Virus record (IMG/VR): IMGVR_UViG_3300025010_000055
Span: 1-64,000 of that record
Length of the DNA: 64,000 nucleotides
Direction: 5' to 3' (one strand)
From: a virus
Shown piece after piece: positions 38,914-46,428 of this stretch; within the stretch, counting starts at the first letter, position 1; the number at the start of each line of letters is the position of its first letter. Both the position numbers and the translations under genes were made by a program. Under the pieces are notes generated by a model, which was given only the letters and a program-made list of their open reading frames with translations, did not search any database and was not told the DNA's origin.

Positions 38914-39523
38914 AGCCGTCCTGGAGGCTATAGAAACAAGGAAAGCGCTTAACACTGACCAGATAGCCGCACTTCTATTCAAAGATGTTACGCACAGCAG
39001 GAGAAAAGCACAGGAGCGACTTCTTAAACTATTCAAAGGCGGGAGGGTGAAGAGATGCAGAACGGCACTGACAGAGCCCTATTGTTATTTCACGGGAAAA
39101 AAGAACGGCAGATTAGAACATCTTTTAGCTTTAAATTGGGTTTACGTATGGTTTACGGTTGGCTTAAAAGCATGGGAGCTGGTGCACTGCTTTAGTTATG
39201 AGGCTAACTATAAAATACTGCAGGCAGATGCGTTTGCCGGGATCCGCAATACAGTCACCGGCAAGTTTAAGTTTTATTTTGTGGAGCTTGACCGGAGTAG
39301 TAACGACTTTGACAAGGTACTGAAATACAATCAGCTGTACCATGACGGCGGGCATGGCGGCCAGTGGTGGGTTAAGTTGTCTGAGCGCTTTCCTGTTGTA
39401 CTGGTGGTTACTACTACAGCCAAACGGGCCGCACATATACAGCAGCGGGTAAAAAACGAGAATGCTGCGGGTTTAGAATTTAAGGTTATATTGCTGGATA
39501 AAATCAAGGAGGGGTTACTTTGA
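38879..39523 (+). CDS. Replication-relaxation family protein
   Basis: A 214-residue protein with an N-terminal winged-helix-like part ('VLEAIETRKALNTDQIAALLF') and a C-terminal mixed domain ('FYFVELDRSSNDFDKVLKYNQLY') typical of the Gram-positive replication-relaxation family. In plasmids and integrative elements these sit next to FtsK-type genes. The start overlaps the FtsK-like gene by 35 bp. Confidence 0.75.
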   Translation: MNMRQKGCLRDKAVLEAIETRKALNTDQIAALLFKDVTHSRRKAQERLLKLFKGGRVKRCRTALTEPYCYFTGKKNGRLEHLLALNWVYVWFTVGLKAWELVHCFSYEANYKILQADAFAGIRNTVTGKFKFYFVELDRSSNDFDKVLKYNQLYHDGGHGGQWWVKLSERFPVVLVVTTTAKRAAHIQQRVKNENAAGLEFKVILLDKIKEGLL

Positions 39524-39876
39524 TAGTTACAGGTTTTTACGTTAGACCGCAAACTATGGGCATCAAGAAGGCCCGCAAACTGCAGTTATTTTGCGCTGGT
39601 GCTTATATGGCTATGACTGCAGCACCGGCATATGCAGACAGCGGAGCCATAGCCAAAGCGGCGGCCGCTACATTCGGAGCCAGCGGACCGGGGCTGGTTA
39701 TTGTGCAGCTACTATTAATAGCTTGTGTCGGGTGGCTGTCTGGTTATATCGCTCAGGCGGTAGGTCAGAGCCAGATCGCCAGTATGATTAAAATAACTAC
39801 TGTATTTTCCTGTATCTCGCTGGTTGCAGGTACAGCGTTCAAGGCCATAAACACCGTGGCAAAATTCTTAGGCTAG
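39520..39876 (+). CDS. Pilin/coat-like small membrane protein
   Basis: A 118-residue protein with a signal-peptide-like N-terminus ending at 'APAYADS' (cleavage likely after Ala near residue 39), then two hydrophobic segments (about 58-80 and 88-110) and short loops. This is the topology of VirB2/TrbC pilins and of some filamentous phage coat proteins. TTG 39520 overlaps the previous stop. The role is inferred from topology and neighbours. Confidence 0.58.
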   Translation: MIVTGFYVRPQTMGIKKARKLQLFCAGAYMAMTAAPAYADSGAIAKAAAATFGASGPGLVIVQLLLIACVGWLSGYIAQAVGQSQIASMIKITTVFSCISLVAGTAFKAINTVAKFLG

Positions 39877-39889
39877 GGAGGGATAGATT

Positions 39890-40096
39890 GTGAAAAGAAA
39901 GGAATACAAAGAAAGTTTACGGCTTATCGGTGAACAGTTAAATAGTTTAGATGACTATGAAATGGATGTTGAGGATAAATACGATAGAGTGGTTGACGCG
40001 TGTTTTGCTCTACTTGCCATGTGTGAAGTTTTTATCGGGCTTATGCCGGATAAGGGAGGGGTAGATTGTGTTAGTACAGTTACCAGCAGCGACTAA
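39890..40096 (+). CDS. Small acidic protein, unknown
   Basis: A 68-residue helical protein ('YKESLRLIGEQLNSLDDYEMDVEDKYD') beginning at GTG 39890 after GGAGGGATAGATT. It overlaps the next gene by 29 bp. No family is recognised. Confidence 0.55.
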   Translation: MKRKEYKESLRLIGEQLNSLDDYEMDVEDKYDRVVDACFALLAMCEVFIGLMPDKGGVDCVSTVTSSD

Positions 40097-40718
40097 AATT
40101 GTTGGATTGCTACTTTGTGGTATTTTGATGATGGGGAACGCGGTTAGTGGGGTTATTGGCATGGTCACCGGTGGACCAGTTATAAAAGACATTGGCGACT
40201 ATTACGAGATTACAGAACGTGTCGGCAATGAATTGGTGTCCGTTATTATTCCCCAGCACCCTACCATATGGGATGACGGGGTGGATGAAGTAATCATCAG
40301 AGATGAGGCAGGTAAAAAGATAAAAGAGTGGAGATATGACCAGGCTAAATATAAAGCGTTTTATGAAGGACTGTCAGAGAAAGAAAAGGCTATTATAGAT
40401 AAATACAATAACCTGACAGATAGTAAGGAGTCATACCGAAAACTCTTAGAAGACTGCAGGTATCATGCCTCAGAGGTGGAAATTGAAAAGTATGAAAACG
40501 GTTACGTTAAAGGGTATTTTAACGAATATAAATTCTCAGGTAGGGTTTTTGATGCACCGAGCAAAATGGGTATTGATAATAGCAGGATATCAAAATTAAC
40601 CATAACCAGGGACGGAGTGACTGAAGTTAACTATGATAGGGGTTGGGATGTGCGGCCGCAGCGCAATAACCTAACTGTATACAACGAGATAAAAGAAAAG
40701 TTGGAGCACTTGAAATAA
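40068..40718 (+). CDS. Membrane-anchored or secreted hypothetical protein
   Basis: A 216-residue protein with an N-terminal hydrophobic segment (about 8-35, 'KIVGLLLCGILMMGNAV'), either a signal peptide or an anchor, followed by a soluble charged domain. GTG 40068 follows GGGAGGGGTAGATT. It is the last gene of the plasmid-like module and ends in a terminator. It may be an envelope component of the module. Confidence 0.6.
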   Translation: MLVQLPAATKIVGLLLCGILMMGNAVSGVIGMVTGGPVIKDIGDYYEITERVGNELVSVIIPQHPTIWDDGVDEVIIRDEAGKKIKEWRYDQAKYKAFYEGLSEKEKAIIDKYNNLTDSKESYRKLLEDCRYHASEVEIEKYENGYVKGYFNEYKFSGRVFDAPSKMGIDNSRISKLTITRDGVTEVNYDRGWDVRPQRNNLTVYNEIKEKLEHLK

Positions 40719-40741
40719 CCCGAAAGGGTTTATTTTTTTTG
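40714..40741 (+). terminator. Intrinsic terminator of plasmid-like module
   Basis: AAATAACCC (40714-40722), loop GAAA, GGGTTTATTT (40727-40736) and a T-run. Confidence 0.85.
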
Positions 40742-40743
40742 TG

Positions 40744-40772
40744 TTGACGTTATCAAAGTAAACGTATATACT
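40744..40772 (+). promoter_or_regulatory. Promoter with palindromic -35, copy 1
   Basis: TTGACG (40744-40749), a 17-bp spacer and TATACT (40767-40772). The 13-mer TTGACGTTATCAA (TTGA-N5-TCAA dyad) covers the -35 and recurs exactly at 41015, making it a likely shared operator. Confidence 0.7.
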
Positions 40773-40794
40773 GAATCAAAAGGAGGTTGATAAT

Positions 40795-40965
40795 ATGTGG
40801 GGAGGTAAAAGGAATAACGCGGGTCGTAAACAACCAGATGAAAGCGGAATAAGAAAAAACCACAGCATAAAATTTTCAGATCAAGAGTGGGAAAAGATTG
40901 CTAAAAAAGCTGAAGAGAATGGAATAACTACAAGCGAATATATCAGAAGAAAAACCCTTGAATGA
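40795..40965 (+). CDS. Small RHH regulator (56 aa)
   Basis: A 56-residue protein starting 'WGGKRNNAGRKQPDESG' and followed by an RHH pattern ('NHSIKFSDQEWEKIAKKAEENGITTSEYIRRKTLE'-type strand-helix-helix). AAAGGAGGTTGATAAT precedes ATG 40795. It probably binds the TTGACGTTATCAA operators on its own and the next promoter. Confidence 0.75.
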   Translation: MWGGKRNNAGRKQPDESGIRKNHSIKFSDQEWEKIAKKAEENGITTSEYIRRKTLE

Positions 40966-40986
40966 TAGACTATTCGGGGTTTTTCT
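40951..40986 (+). terminator. Probable terminator after RHH gene
   Basis: AAACCC pairs with GGGGTTT around a loop containing the stop codon, followed by TTTTTCTTATTTT. The loop is long (18 nt), so efficiency is uncertain. Confidence 0.5.
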
Positions 40987-41014
40987 TATTTTAAAAATAA
41001 TAGTTAAAAAGGTA

Positions 41015-41043
41015 TTGACGTTATCAAGATACTATGGTAATAT
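41015..41043 (+). promoter_or_regulatory. Promoter with palindromic -35, copy 2
   Basis: TTGACG (41015-41020), a 17-bp spacer and TAATAT (41038-41043), sharing TTGACGTTATCAA with the promoter at 40744. Confidence 0.7.
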
Positions 41044-41091
41044 TAGAACAAGAAAACATACATACGAAATCAAAATAAGGAGGACAAGAAT

Positions 41092-41466
41092 ATGAACACA
41101 CAGTTAACAGAAATTAAAAATAGGTTACCCAAAATGGTTATTATGATGGCAGGGCAGGCAGTAGAAAGCGGTATTAGGGCATACCGCAAAGCTGAGGAAG
41201 AGGCCAGTAAACAAGTAAACCTCCGCGACAGTGGAAAGCCCTACAACTTTACATTAAGACACGCTTATTATGACTCAGTAGGAGTTGCCGCAAGTGTGCT
41301 CTGGAGAATTTTCTGGTCATGTGAAGCTGACTGTCAGAGTGCTATTGAGAAGGTTGCTGAAAGCACCGGAAGTTACTACGGATACCCGGAAAAACGCTTT
41401 GATGAATTCGTAGTGGCACTGGGCGAGAGATTGGGCGGTAATATAAGAGTAAGAGAAACGTATTAA
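41092..41466 (+). CDS. Hypothetical protein (124 aa)
   Basis: A 124-residue helical protein after AAGGAGGACAAGAAT, under the second TTGACGTTATCAA promoter. It has three or four helices and two Cys; no family was recognised. Its 3' end is 41 bp from the second copy of the 407-bp element, which may have separated it from former downstream genes. Confidence 0.6.
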   Translation: MNTQLTEIKNRLPKMVIMMAGQAVESGIRAYRKAEEEASKQVNLRDSGKPYNFTLRHAYYDSVGVAASVLWRIFWSCEADCQSAIEKVAESTGSYYGYPEKRFDEFVVALGERLGGNIRVRETY

Positions 41467-41507
41467 TTAAAATCAGACTTGGCCGTGCGCGTTGCTCGGT
41501 CAAGTGA

Positions 41508-41914
41508 AAACTCAACGACCCTGCACTAGAAGTGCAGGGGTTCGAAAAGCGACTGGAAGTCGCAATTAAGACTAAAGTCATCTGGAAGTCCTCTTGCTAA
41601 AGCAGACTTAAGCTTGCAACTGAAACTTGCAGACCATACTAAACCGCAACTCTGTATGTTATCGGTAGATTTTTAAAGCTTGGCTCTATACGTAGCCTAG
41701 TGGCATTTCTACGAGTAGTGGGAGGTTTCTCACAATTTCAGAGCGAGCATCTATAAGTAGCCTAGTGGCATTTCTACCGCAAAACCAACTACAACACATG
41801 GACTCACCATGTAGTGATTTTTCCGATGCTTCATGGACTATACCACCAACCATTTATGCTAAAGCTGTCCCGACTGGAAGTCGGGGGTTTTTACCTAACG
41901 CATTGAAAATAAAA
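41508..41914 (-). mobile_element. 407-bp non-autonomous IS200/IS605-like element, copy B (inverted)
   Basis: The exact reverse complement of 8768-9174 as far as can be read, with the same hairpins and the same two 21-nt internal units. It lies between genes ending at 41466 and starting at 41934 and contains no ORF. Flanking bases differ from copy A, which shows both are separate insertions. Perfect identity points to recent copying or ongoing gene conversion. Confidence 0.75.
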
Positions 41915-41933
41915 ATTATGGAGGCCAAAACAC

Positions 41934-42170
41934 ATGAAAACTAGATTAGACGAAGTAATCGCCCAGGTGCAGGAAAAAATTAAAGCTGAAAACTTACGCA
42001 TTGCCTACTGCCAGCGTAAAGTTGAAGAAACTATGAAAAGCGGGTTAGACGGCGTTACGGTAGCGGATACAATTAGAGTTTATAATCAGCTAATGCGGGA
42101 AATAGAAAATGGAATAGATGCTCTTGATACGCAACTATCAGACCTAAAATACATAAGGGGTGATGTTTAA
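41934..42170 (+). CDS. Small coiled-coil protein
   Basis: A 78-residue protein that is almost entirely amphipathic helix ('LDEVIAQVQEKIKAENLRI ... LMREIENGIDALDTQLSDL'). ATG 41934 follows TATGGAGGCCAAAACAC. It has the size of small phage dimerising factors. The function is unknown. Confidence 0.6.
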   Translation: MKTRLDEVIAQVQEKIKAENLRIAYCQRKVEETMKSGLDGVTVADTIRVYNQLMREIENGIDALDTQLSDLKYIRGDV

Positions 42171-42330
42171 GTGGCAATCTGAACGGCTAAAGATGTTCAC
42201 GGACATACTGGAAGAGCACGGCATAGAAATCACAGACACAGACAGTTGGTTCCTGGAGTGGATAGCTAGACAGGATATGGACACGGCAGAGGCCTTGGTT
42301 AGTTTACTGAAAAAATGCATCAAGACATGA
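42163..42330 (+). CDS. Small hypothetical protein (55 aa)
   Basis: A 55-residue ORF starting at ATG 42163 inside the previous gene's stop region (ATAAGGGGTG upstream). It has Trp-rich helices ('SWFLEWIARQDMDTAEALVSLL'). Co-directional and coupled, so probably real. Confidence 0.55.
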   Translation: MFKWQSERLKMFTDILEEHGIEITDTDSWFLEWIARQDMDTAEALVSLLKKCIKT

Positions 42331-42523
42331 TTATTTATTATGCTACGGGTACCGGAATCCATACGCCAACCAGTACGTTAATCCATACGCCGGACCATAC
42401 GCGCGAACGCTTGTATTAAGCCTGTCAGGTTAGAAAATACGGGTGGTCGCGCCGGGGTTAAAAGGGTTTGGGAAATGTGCCAGCGCCGGTGGGACTAGCT
42501 GTGACTGAAAGATAAGATTACTT
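42331..42523 (+). other. Gene-free stretch, candidate structured RNA
   Basis: No convincing ORF. The 12-mer AATCCATACGCC occurs twice about 27 bp apart, followed by a G/C-rich part (42440-42510) with several possible stems, and then a strong terminator. This would suit a short non-coding RNA ending at about 42556, but no clear promoter is seen. Confidence 0.35.
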
Positions 42524-42558
42524 AAAACCCCATATTTTTGAGATGGGGTTTTGTTTTT
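42524..42558. terminator. Bidirectional intrinsic terminator
   Basis: AAAACCCCAT (42524-42533) pairs with ATGGGGTTTT (42543-42552), flanked by T-rich sequence (GTTTTT). It serves plus transcripts and the minus-strand XRE gene ending at 42567. Confidence 0.85.
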
Positions 42559-42566
42559 CCTCGTTT

Positions 42567-42752
42567 CTAATCCGGCCAAAGATAGTCTACGCTTTTATCT
42601 AATGCCTTTGCTATTCTTTTTGCGGTAGAGAGGTATATATTCTTTTGATCGTTCATGATTTTACTAATATCACATTGAGGTATTCCTGTCCTTTTTGAAA
42701 GTTCAGCCTGTGAAATTCTCTTAAGTAACATAACCTCTCTCATTCTATTCAT
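42567..42752 (-). CDS. XRE-type HTH regulator, minus strand
   Basis: A 61-residue protein consisting of one HTH domain ('MREVMLLKRISQAELSKRTGIPQCDISKIM'). It is divergent from another XRE gene at 42980, with palindromic operators between them, the layout of a two-repressor switch. ATG at 42752 is preferred over GTG at 42761. Confidence 0.8.
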   Translation of the reverse strand: MNRMREVMLLKRISQAELSKRTGIPQCDISKIMNDQKNIYLSTAKRIAKALDKSVDYLWPD

Positions 42753-42821
42753 TAATATCACCGAAATAAAATTTCTATTATTTGTGGCACATTTCCTTTT
42801 AAATAATGTGGGCGCGAAAAT

Positions 42822-42873
42822 TATATGCGAACACGTATAATTATTTGTCGAAAGGTATATGTGTTCACATATA
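42822..42873. promoter_or_regulatory. Paired palindromic operators
   Basis: TATATGCGAACACGTATA (42822-42839) and TATATGTGTTCACATATA (42856-42873) are dyads with the same half-site TATATGYG and centres 34 bp apart (about three helical turns). They lie between divergent XRE genes and probably bind one of these proteins cooperatively. Confidence 0.7.
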
Positions 42874-42979
42874 AAAAACTATAAAATAGTCAATATGTCG
42901 CAAGAGATGTAGTTTTTAAGGAGTTATTATTACAATTTTCGACAAGCCTTTAGGTGTATACTGAAAGGGAGCGCAATTA

Positions 42980-43183
42980 TTGGGAATAGGAGGAAATATA
43001 AAAAAATTTCGTAGGGGTAAGAGATGGACACAGGCTAATTTAGCCGAAGCTACAGGACTAAGCCGTGGATATATAGCCGCTATTGAGCAAGAAAATCGTC
43101 ACCCAAGAACAAAAACATTGGCGATTATTGCCGCAAAACTAGGGGTATGGATAGATGATCTCAGAAAAGGGGAGGAAGATTAA
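42980..43183 (+). CDS. XRE-type HTH regulator
   Basis: A 67-residue single-domain HTH protein ('KRWTQANLAEATGLSRGYIAAIEQENRHPRTKTLAIIAAKLG'). TTG 42980 follows GGGAGCGCAATTA. It is divergent from the XRE gene at 42567-42752 and overlaps the next gene by 1 bp. Confidence 0.82.
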   Translation: MGIGGNIKKFRRGKRWTQANLAEATGLSRGYIAAIEQENRHPRTKTLAIIAAKLGVWIDDLRKGEED

Positions 43184-43461
43184 TGACAGAAGTAGAAGAA
43201 CGTATATTTGTAACTGCATATGATGATGTTAGAAGAATTTCGGAATACACAAACCACACGGGTAGAATAATTGAGCTTGGACTGGAAATAATGAGACACT
43301 TAGGTCCTCGCTACTCATTACTTTTAAAATATGATATACTTGTTGGCTTATGTCAAGGTCTATATATGGAGAACGTCTATAGACTTGGGTTTGAAGATGG
43401 GGTAAAATGTACTGGGCAGGGGGTTAGCCCGCCCAACAAAATGCATAACAGAAAATTTTGA
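43183..43461 (+). CDS. Hypothetical protein coupled to XRE gene
   Basis: A 92-residue helical protein that starts at ATG 43183 overlapping the XRE stop. 'HTGRIIELGLEIMRHLGPRYSLLLKYDIL' is mostly helix. It could be a partner or anti-repressor of the XRE protein. No family is recognised. Confidence 0.6.
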   Translation: MTEVEERIFVTAYDDVRRISEYTNHTGRIIELGLEIMRHLGPRYSLLLKYDILVGLCQGLYMENVYRLGFEDGVKCTGQGVSPPNKMHNRKF

Positions 43462-43729
43462 TTCATAATAACATTGCAAATATACATCTAAACAATACGC
43501 CAAAAGCAACAGCACCACTGGGTTTATTGTTGGTGCTGAAATAGCACCGTTACTGAGTTTGCAAAATGCTGCTTAAAACGTAATAAATCACTATCGAGGG
43601 GTAGTTACCTAGATTTATTATATTCCTCTGTATCCCTTTAGTATCAAGGATTACATGGTTTTATGTTGGGCTTGAAAACTTACAAATGCCCAACAAATGC
43701 CCAACAGAATACTTAAAAAAATAGGCCGC
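43462..43729. other. Candidate attP region with integrase arm sites
   Basis: A gene-free 268-bp stretch next to the integrase 3' end. It has TGTTGGGC (43664-43671) and GCCCAACA at 43688-43695 and 43699-43706, one inverted and two direct copies that could be integrase arm or core sites. The attachment core itself cannot be fixed without the host site. Confidence 0.5.
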
Positions 43730-44809
43730 CTAATTGGTGGTCTTTTTGTTTTTCTTTTTAGGGGGACCGTCAAACATATTTCTAATGTTGTCATCAATCT
43801 CAATCTGTCTATCTAGTCCCAGGTGCTGGTACACAGTTTTGAGGATGTTTATATCATGGCCGAGTCTTTGGGCGGCGTATTGGTCCGGCACTCCTCTGCT
43901 GTATAGCCAGCTGGCATGATAGTGCCGGAGATCATGGAAACGTATGTCGGGCAGTTTTTTACGATCAATTAGTTCCCCGAAATATCCCGAATAATAGTCA
44001 GGCCTTAAATTAAAAATTCGCTGAGTTATAGCGGTTTGATTTTTCCTGAGCGTATCCAAAATACCAAGCAAGTAGGCGGGAATAACAACATCACGTATAC
44101 CGTTATCCGACTTAGGCGCCTTGTCCTCGTATTCCTTTTTATCGTTTATGCTGTAACTCTCATCTACCCTGAGCTTGCCCCTATCCCAGTCAATGTCATT
44201 CCACTTAAGCGCAAATATTTCACCCCGGCGAAGTCCGCACCAAGCAGCCAGCAGTACAATAGGTTCGTCTCTGGTATCCTTTACGGCATCGTGAATTATT
44301 TGCATCTCTGTATCTGTTGGTACTTTAGGGACGTGTTTATTTGCCTTAGGTAGTTTTATATCCTTGGCAGGGCTTTTGCCTTTTAAAGCATCCTCTAGGA
44401 TACATTTTAGGTTAGACATTATCCGCCTAACGGTGGAATTAGCCTTATCCTTTTGTAGCTCGTTCATAAACTGCCTAATGTGGATTTCGGTTATTTGATT
44501 AAGTTTAAGTTGGCCGAAATACGGGATATAGTGCGCTGTATAGTAAAACTTATACAGCACGAAGGTACCGGGAGAAAACCTATTTTTATTAAGCTCTAGC
44601 CATTTTTCGCACCAGGCTACCACCCGAATGTTTTCTACGTGCACAAAGGTTCCTTCCTCGATCTCCTGTTCAATCACTCTGGCAGCCGCCTTGCATTCTT
44701 TTAGGGTGGGCTTGGTCACGTACTTAAAAAGCTGCTTACCGTTCGCATCCCTGCCTATAAATATTGTAGCCTGGTATGTTCCGTTTGGACGTTTTTTAAT
44801 ACTAGCCAT
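43730..44809 (-). CDS. int: Phage integrase, tyrosine recombinase
   Basis: The 359-residue enzyme integrates and excises the phage DNA. It has an AP2/Arm-type N-terminus ('MASIKKRPNGTYQATIFIGRDANGKQ'-like, about 1-50), a core-binding domain (about 60-165) and a catalytic domain with Arg194 ('CGLRRGE'), Lys233, His292/Arg295 ('HDLRH'), His318 and Tyr327 ('TVYQHL'). All catalytic residues are present. It is encoded back-to-back with the CI-like repressor, with a 1-bp overlap, so repressor and integrase are co-transcribed. Confidence 0.95.
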   Translation of the reverse strand: MASIKKRPNGTYQATIFIGRDANGKQLFKYVTKPTLKECKAAARVIEQEIEEGTFVHVENIRVVAWCEKWLELNKNRFSPGTFVLYKFYYTAHYIPYFGQLKLNQITEIHIRQFMNELQKDKANSTVRRIMSNLKCILEDALKGKSPAKDIKLPKANKHVPKVPTDTEMQIIHDAVKDTRDEPIVLLAAWCGLRRGEIFALKWNDIDWDRGKLRVDESYSINDKKEYEDKAPKSDNGIRDVVIPAYLLGILDTLRKNQTAITQRIFNLRPDYYSGYFGELIDRKKLPDIRFHDLRHYHASWLYSRGVPDQYAAQRLGHDINILKTVYQHLGLDRQIEIDDNIRNMFDGPPKKKNKKTTN

Positions 44810-45447
44810 TACCTCACCTCCGACTTAAAGCAAATGGCTTTACCGATAATATGAACCGTTTTAGCGTCTTTTTTAGTAATTATAATGTCTTGGTAGGATG
44901 GGTTTTCAGCTCGTAGGATTATGGATCCGTTAAGCTTGTACACCCGTTTTAAGGTTGCATCCTGCTTGTCTATTAGTACAGCGGCAATCTCACCATTTTC
45001 AATGTCGGGCTGCTTACGAATATAAACAAGGTCACCGTCTAGGATCCTGGCGTTAATCATGCTGTCACCTTTAACCCTTAAGCAGAAATCAACATTTTTA
45101 TACTCAGAAACATACTCGTAATCTTCTATGTATTCCTGAGCTAATATAGGTTGTCCAGCGGCAATTGTGCCTACGACTGGAATGCGCTTATACTCTACCT
45201 TACTTCCTTCCAGATATCTTTCTATACCCTCTGCGCCCATCAGCCATGCAGGGTTAACATTAAAATACTTAGCCAATACTTCTACCGTACTTCTTTTAGG
45301 CTCCATCTTAGCGTTAACGTACCTGGAAATAGTTGCGGGGGCTAAAAATACGGCTTCGGCAAGTGTGTAAGTATTTAAATTAAATTCCTCCATTAAATAA
45401 CCAAGTCTTTCGCCAAATTTCTCTATACTAAAAAATTTCTCTGACAT
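44809..45447 (-). CDS. CI-like repressor with S24 peptidase domain
   Basis: The 212-residue protein has an N-terminal HTH (about 25-60, 'NTYTLAEAVFLAPATISRYVNAKMEP') and a C-terminal LexA/CI-type peptidase: cleavage site Ala97-Gly98 ('GTIAAGQP'), nucleophile Ser in 'GDSM' (127-130) and general-base Lys167 ('DATLKRV'). This architecture means RecA-linked self-cleavage during DNA damage and induction of the lytic cycle. It is divergent from the Cro-like gene. Confidence 0.94.
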   Translation of the reverse strand: MSEKFFSIEKFGERLGYLMEEFNLNTYTLAEAVFLAPATISRYVNAKMEPKRSTVEVLAKYFNVNPAWLMGAEGIERYLEGSKVEYKRIPVVGTIAAGQPILAQEYIEDYEYVSEYKNVDFCLRVKGDSMINARILDGDLVYIRKQPDIENGEIAAVLIDKQDATLKRVYKLNGSIILRAENPSYQDIIITKKDAKTVHIIGKAICFKSEVR

Positions 45448-45526
45448 AAAAATACCTCCCTTAGATTGTTATTATATATCTAAACGTTTACCTGTGCAAC
45501 ATTTTTTATTAGTTTTTTATTAATAT

Positions 45527-45538
45527 TGTTTCGCTATG
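45527..45538 (+). promoter_or_regulatory. Candidate CI/Cro operator
   Basis: TGTTTCGCTATG here is matched 11 of 12 by the reverse complement at 45837-45848 (CGTAGCGAAACA), which lies at the end of the Cro-like gene. The pair flank the switch and could be operator half-systems. Confidence 0.4.
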
Positions 45539-45540
45539 TA

Positions 45541-45569
45541 TTGACATTTTATTTAATTAGCTTTAAAAT
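45541..45569 (+). promoter_or_regulatory. Early rightward promoter (PR-like)
   Basis: A perfect TTGACA (45541-45546), a 17-bp spacer and TAAAAT (45564-45569), immediately next to the operator candidate and 45 bp before the Cro-like start. It drives the early operon. Confidence 0.82.
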
Positions 45570-45614
45570 GAACATTAGTTATTACCTCACGCAACATTGA
45601 AAGGTGGTGAGAAC

Positions 45615-45857
45615 TTGAACAAAAAAACAGTTCCCCTAATGGCTCTTAAGGGTAAGATTAGAGAAGAAGGAACCTCTATTCGTAAGCTCGCGCCAGTTGT
45701 AGGTATCGCTCCAGCCACTCTCTGCCTTAAAATCAACAGTCATTATGATTTTACCTGTGGCGAAATATCTAAGATTTGCGAAAGACTTGACATTAAAGCC
45801 AATGACATTCCTAAATATTTTTTTCCGTCGATGTTGCGTAGCGAAACATCGAGTTAA
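45615..45857 (+). CDS. Cro-like HTH protein
   Basis: An 80-residue HTH protein ('KGKIREEGTSIRKLAPVVGIAPATLCLKINS') divergent from the CI-like repressor, the Cro position. TTG 45615 follows AAAGGTGGTGAGAAC; TTG 45597 upstream is less likely. It would compete with CI for operators in 45448-45596. Confidence 0.75.
   Translation: MNKKTVPLMALKGKIREEGTSIRKLAPVVGIAPATLCLKINSHYDFTCGEISKICERLDIKANDIPKYFFPSMLRSETSS
45837..45848 (-). promoter_or_regulatory. Inverted operator-like copy in the Cro-like gene end
   Basis: The reverse complement of TGTTTCGCTACG, near-identical to the site at 45527-45538; see there. Confidence 0.35.
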
Positions 45858-45916
45858 TTAATTGTTCGACCAGTCATAAATTTACCACAACTCAGATTTT
45901 AATTCTGTAACCGTCG

Positions 45917-45960
45917 TCACAAAAACGGTGTGAATTTGACCACATTTTCGAAGGGAGGTG
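45917..45960 (+). repeat. Repeated leader element, copy 1
   Basis: This 44-bp segment (core CACAAAAACGGTGTGAATTT) ends in GGGAGGT and recurs with three differences at 49324-49366, again directly before a small gene. The core holds an imperfect dyad (GGTGTGAA/TTCACC). It looks like a shared operator, promoter-proximal leader or translational control element. Confidence 0.65.
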
Positions 45961-45969
45961 AGAAACGAG

Positions 45970-46155
45970 ATGGCTAACATGAGAGCAACAGCCAAGAACG
46001 AAAAAACAGCAAGAGACATTATTAACGTCCTTGCTGAGAATGGATGTACTGTAGGTGAATCTAATGTGATTTTAAATTTTGTTAAGGCTACAATTGAAAA
46101 CCGTACCACTGTAACAAAATTAGAATCAAAGCTTTTTGAAACCGAAAAGGATTAA
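45970..46155 (+). CDS. Small hypothetical protein (61 aa)
   Basis: A 61-residue helical protein ('KTARDIINVLAENGCTVGESNVILNFVKATIE') preceded by GGGAGGTGAGAAACGAG within a repeated leader. Convergent with the next minus-strand gene (4-bp overlap). The function is unknown; the size suits a small early regulator. Confidence 0.6.
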   Translation: MANMRATAKNEKTARDIINVLAENGCTVGESNVILNFVKATIENRTTVTKLESKLFETEKD

Positions 46156-46349
46156 TTTTTATTGAGGTACTCAAGCACTTTAATTAAAACGTCGTGGGTC
46201 AATCCGCTAATGTCGGTAAGTTTTATAGCAATAAGGCAATTATAAAGAACGTTGTCGTCAGTGACTACTATAAATGTTCTAAAAACGCAGTCATCACGAC
46301 ATTTATCCTTTAGGAATGGACAGAATTGTTTTTCGATAATCGGTATCAA
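46152..46349 (-). CDS. Small Cys-containing protein, minus strand
   Basis: A 65-residue protein starting at TTG (46349) with GGGAGGTG 6 bp upstream. It includes 'CPFLKDKCRDDCVF', a compact Cys cluster, then a helical end. It is the only minus-strand gene in the early region and is divergent from the antirepressor gene, so it may belong to the switch. Confidence 0.6.
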   Translation of the reverse strand: MIPIIEKQFCPFLKDKCRDDCVFRTFIVVTDDNVLYNCLIAIKLTDISGLTHDVLIKVLEYLNKN

Positions 46350-46428
46350 ATGTTTCACCTCCCTTCCTGTAGATTGGTAATCTGAACATTTACCGTATTC
46401 GACACAAAGGGAGGAAATTCCTTGAAAG

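Noticed and set aside
42430-42520. Cobalamin riboswitch-like string (TTAAAAGGG ... GCTGTGA)
   Set aside because: The central GGTG/CCGC parts needed for the cobalamin core are absent, and no gene follows the terminator on the same strand.
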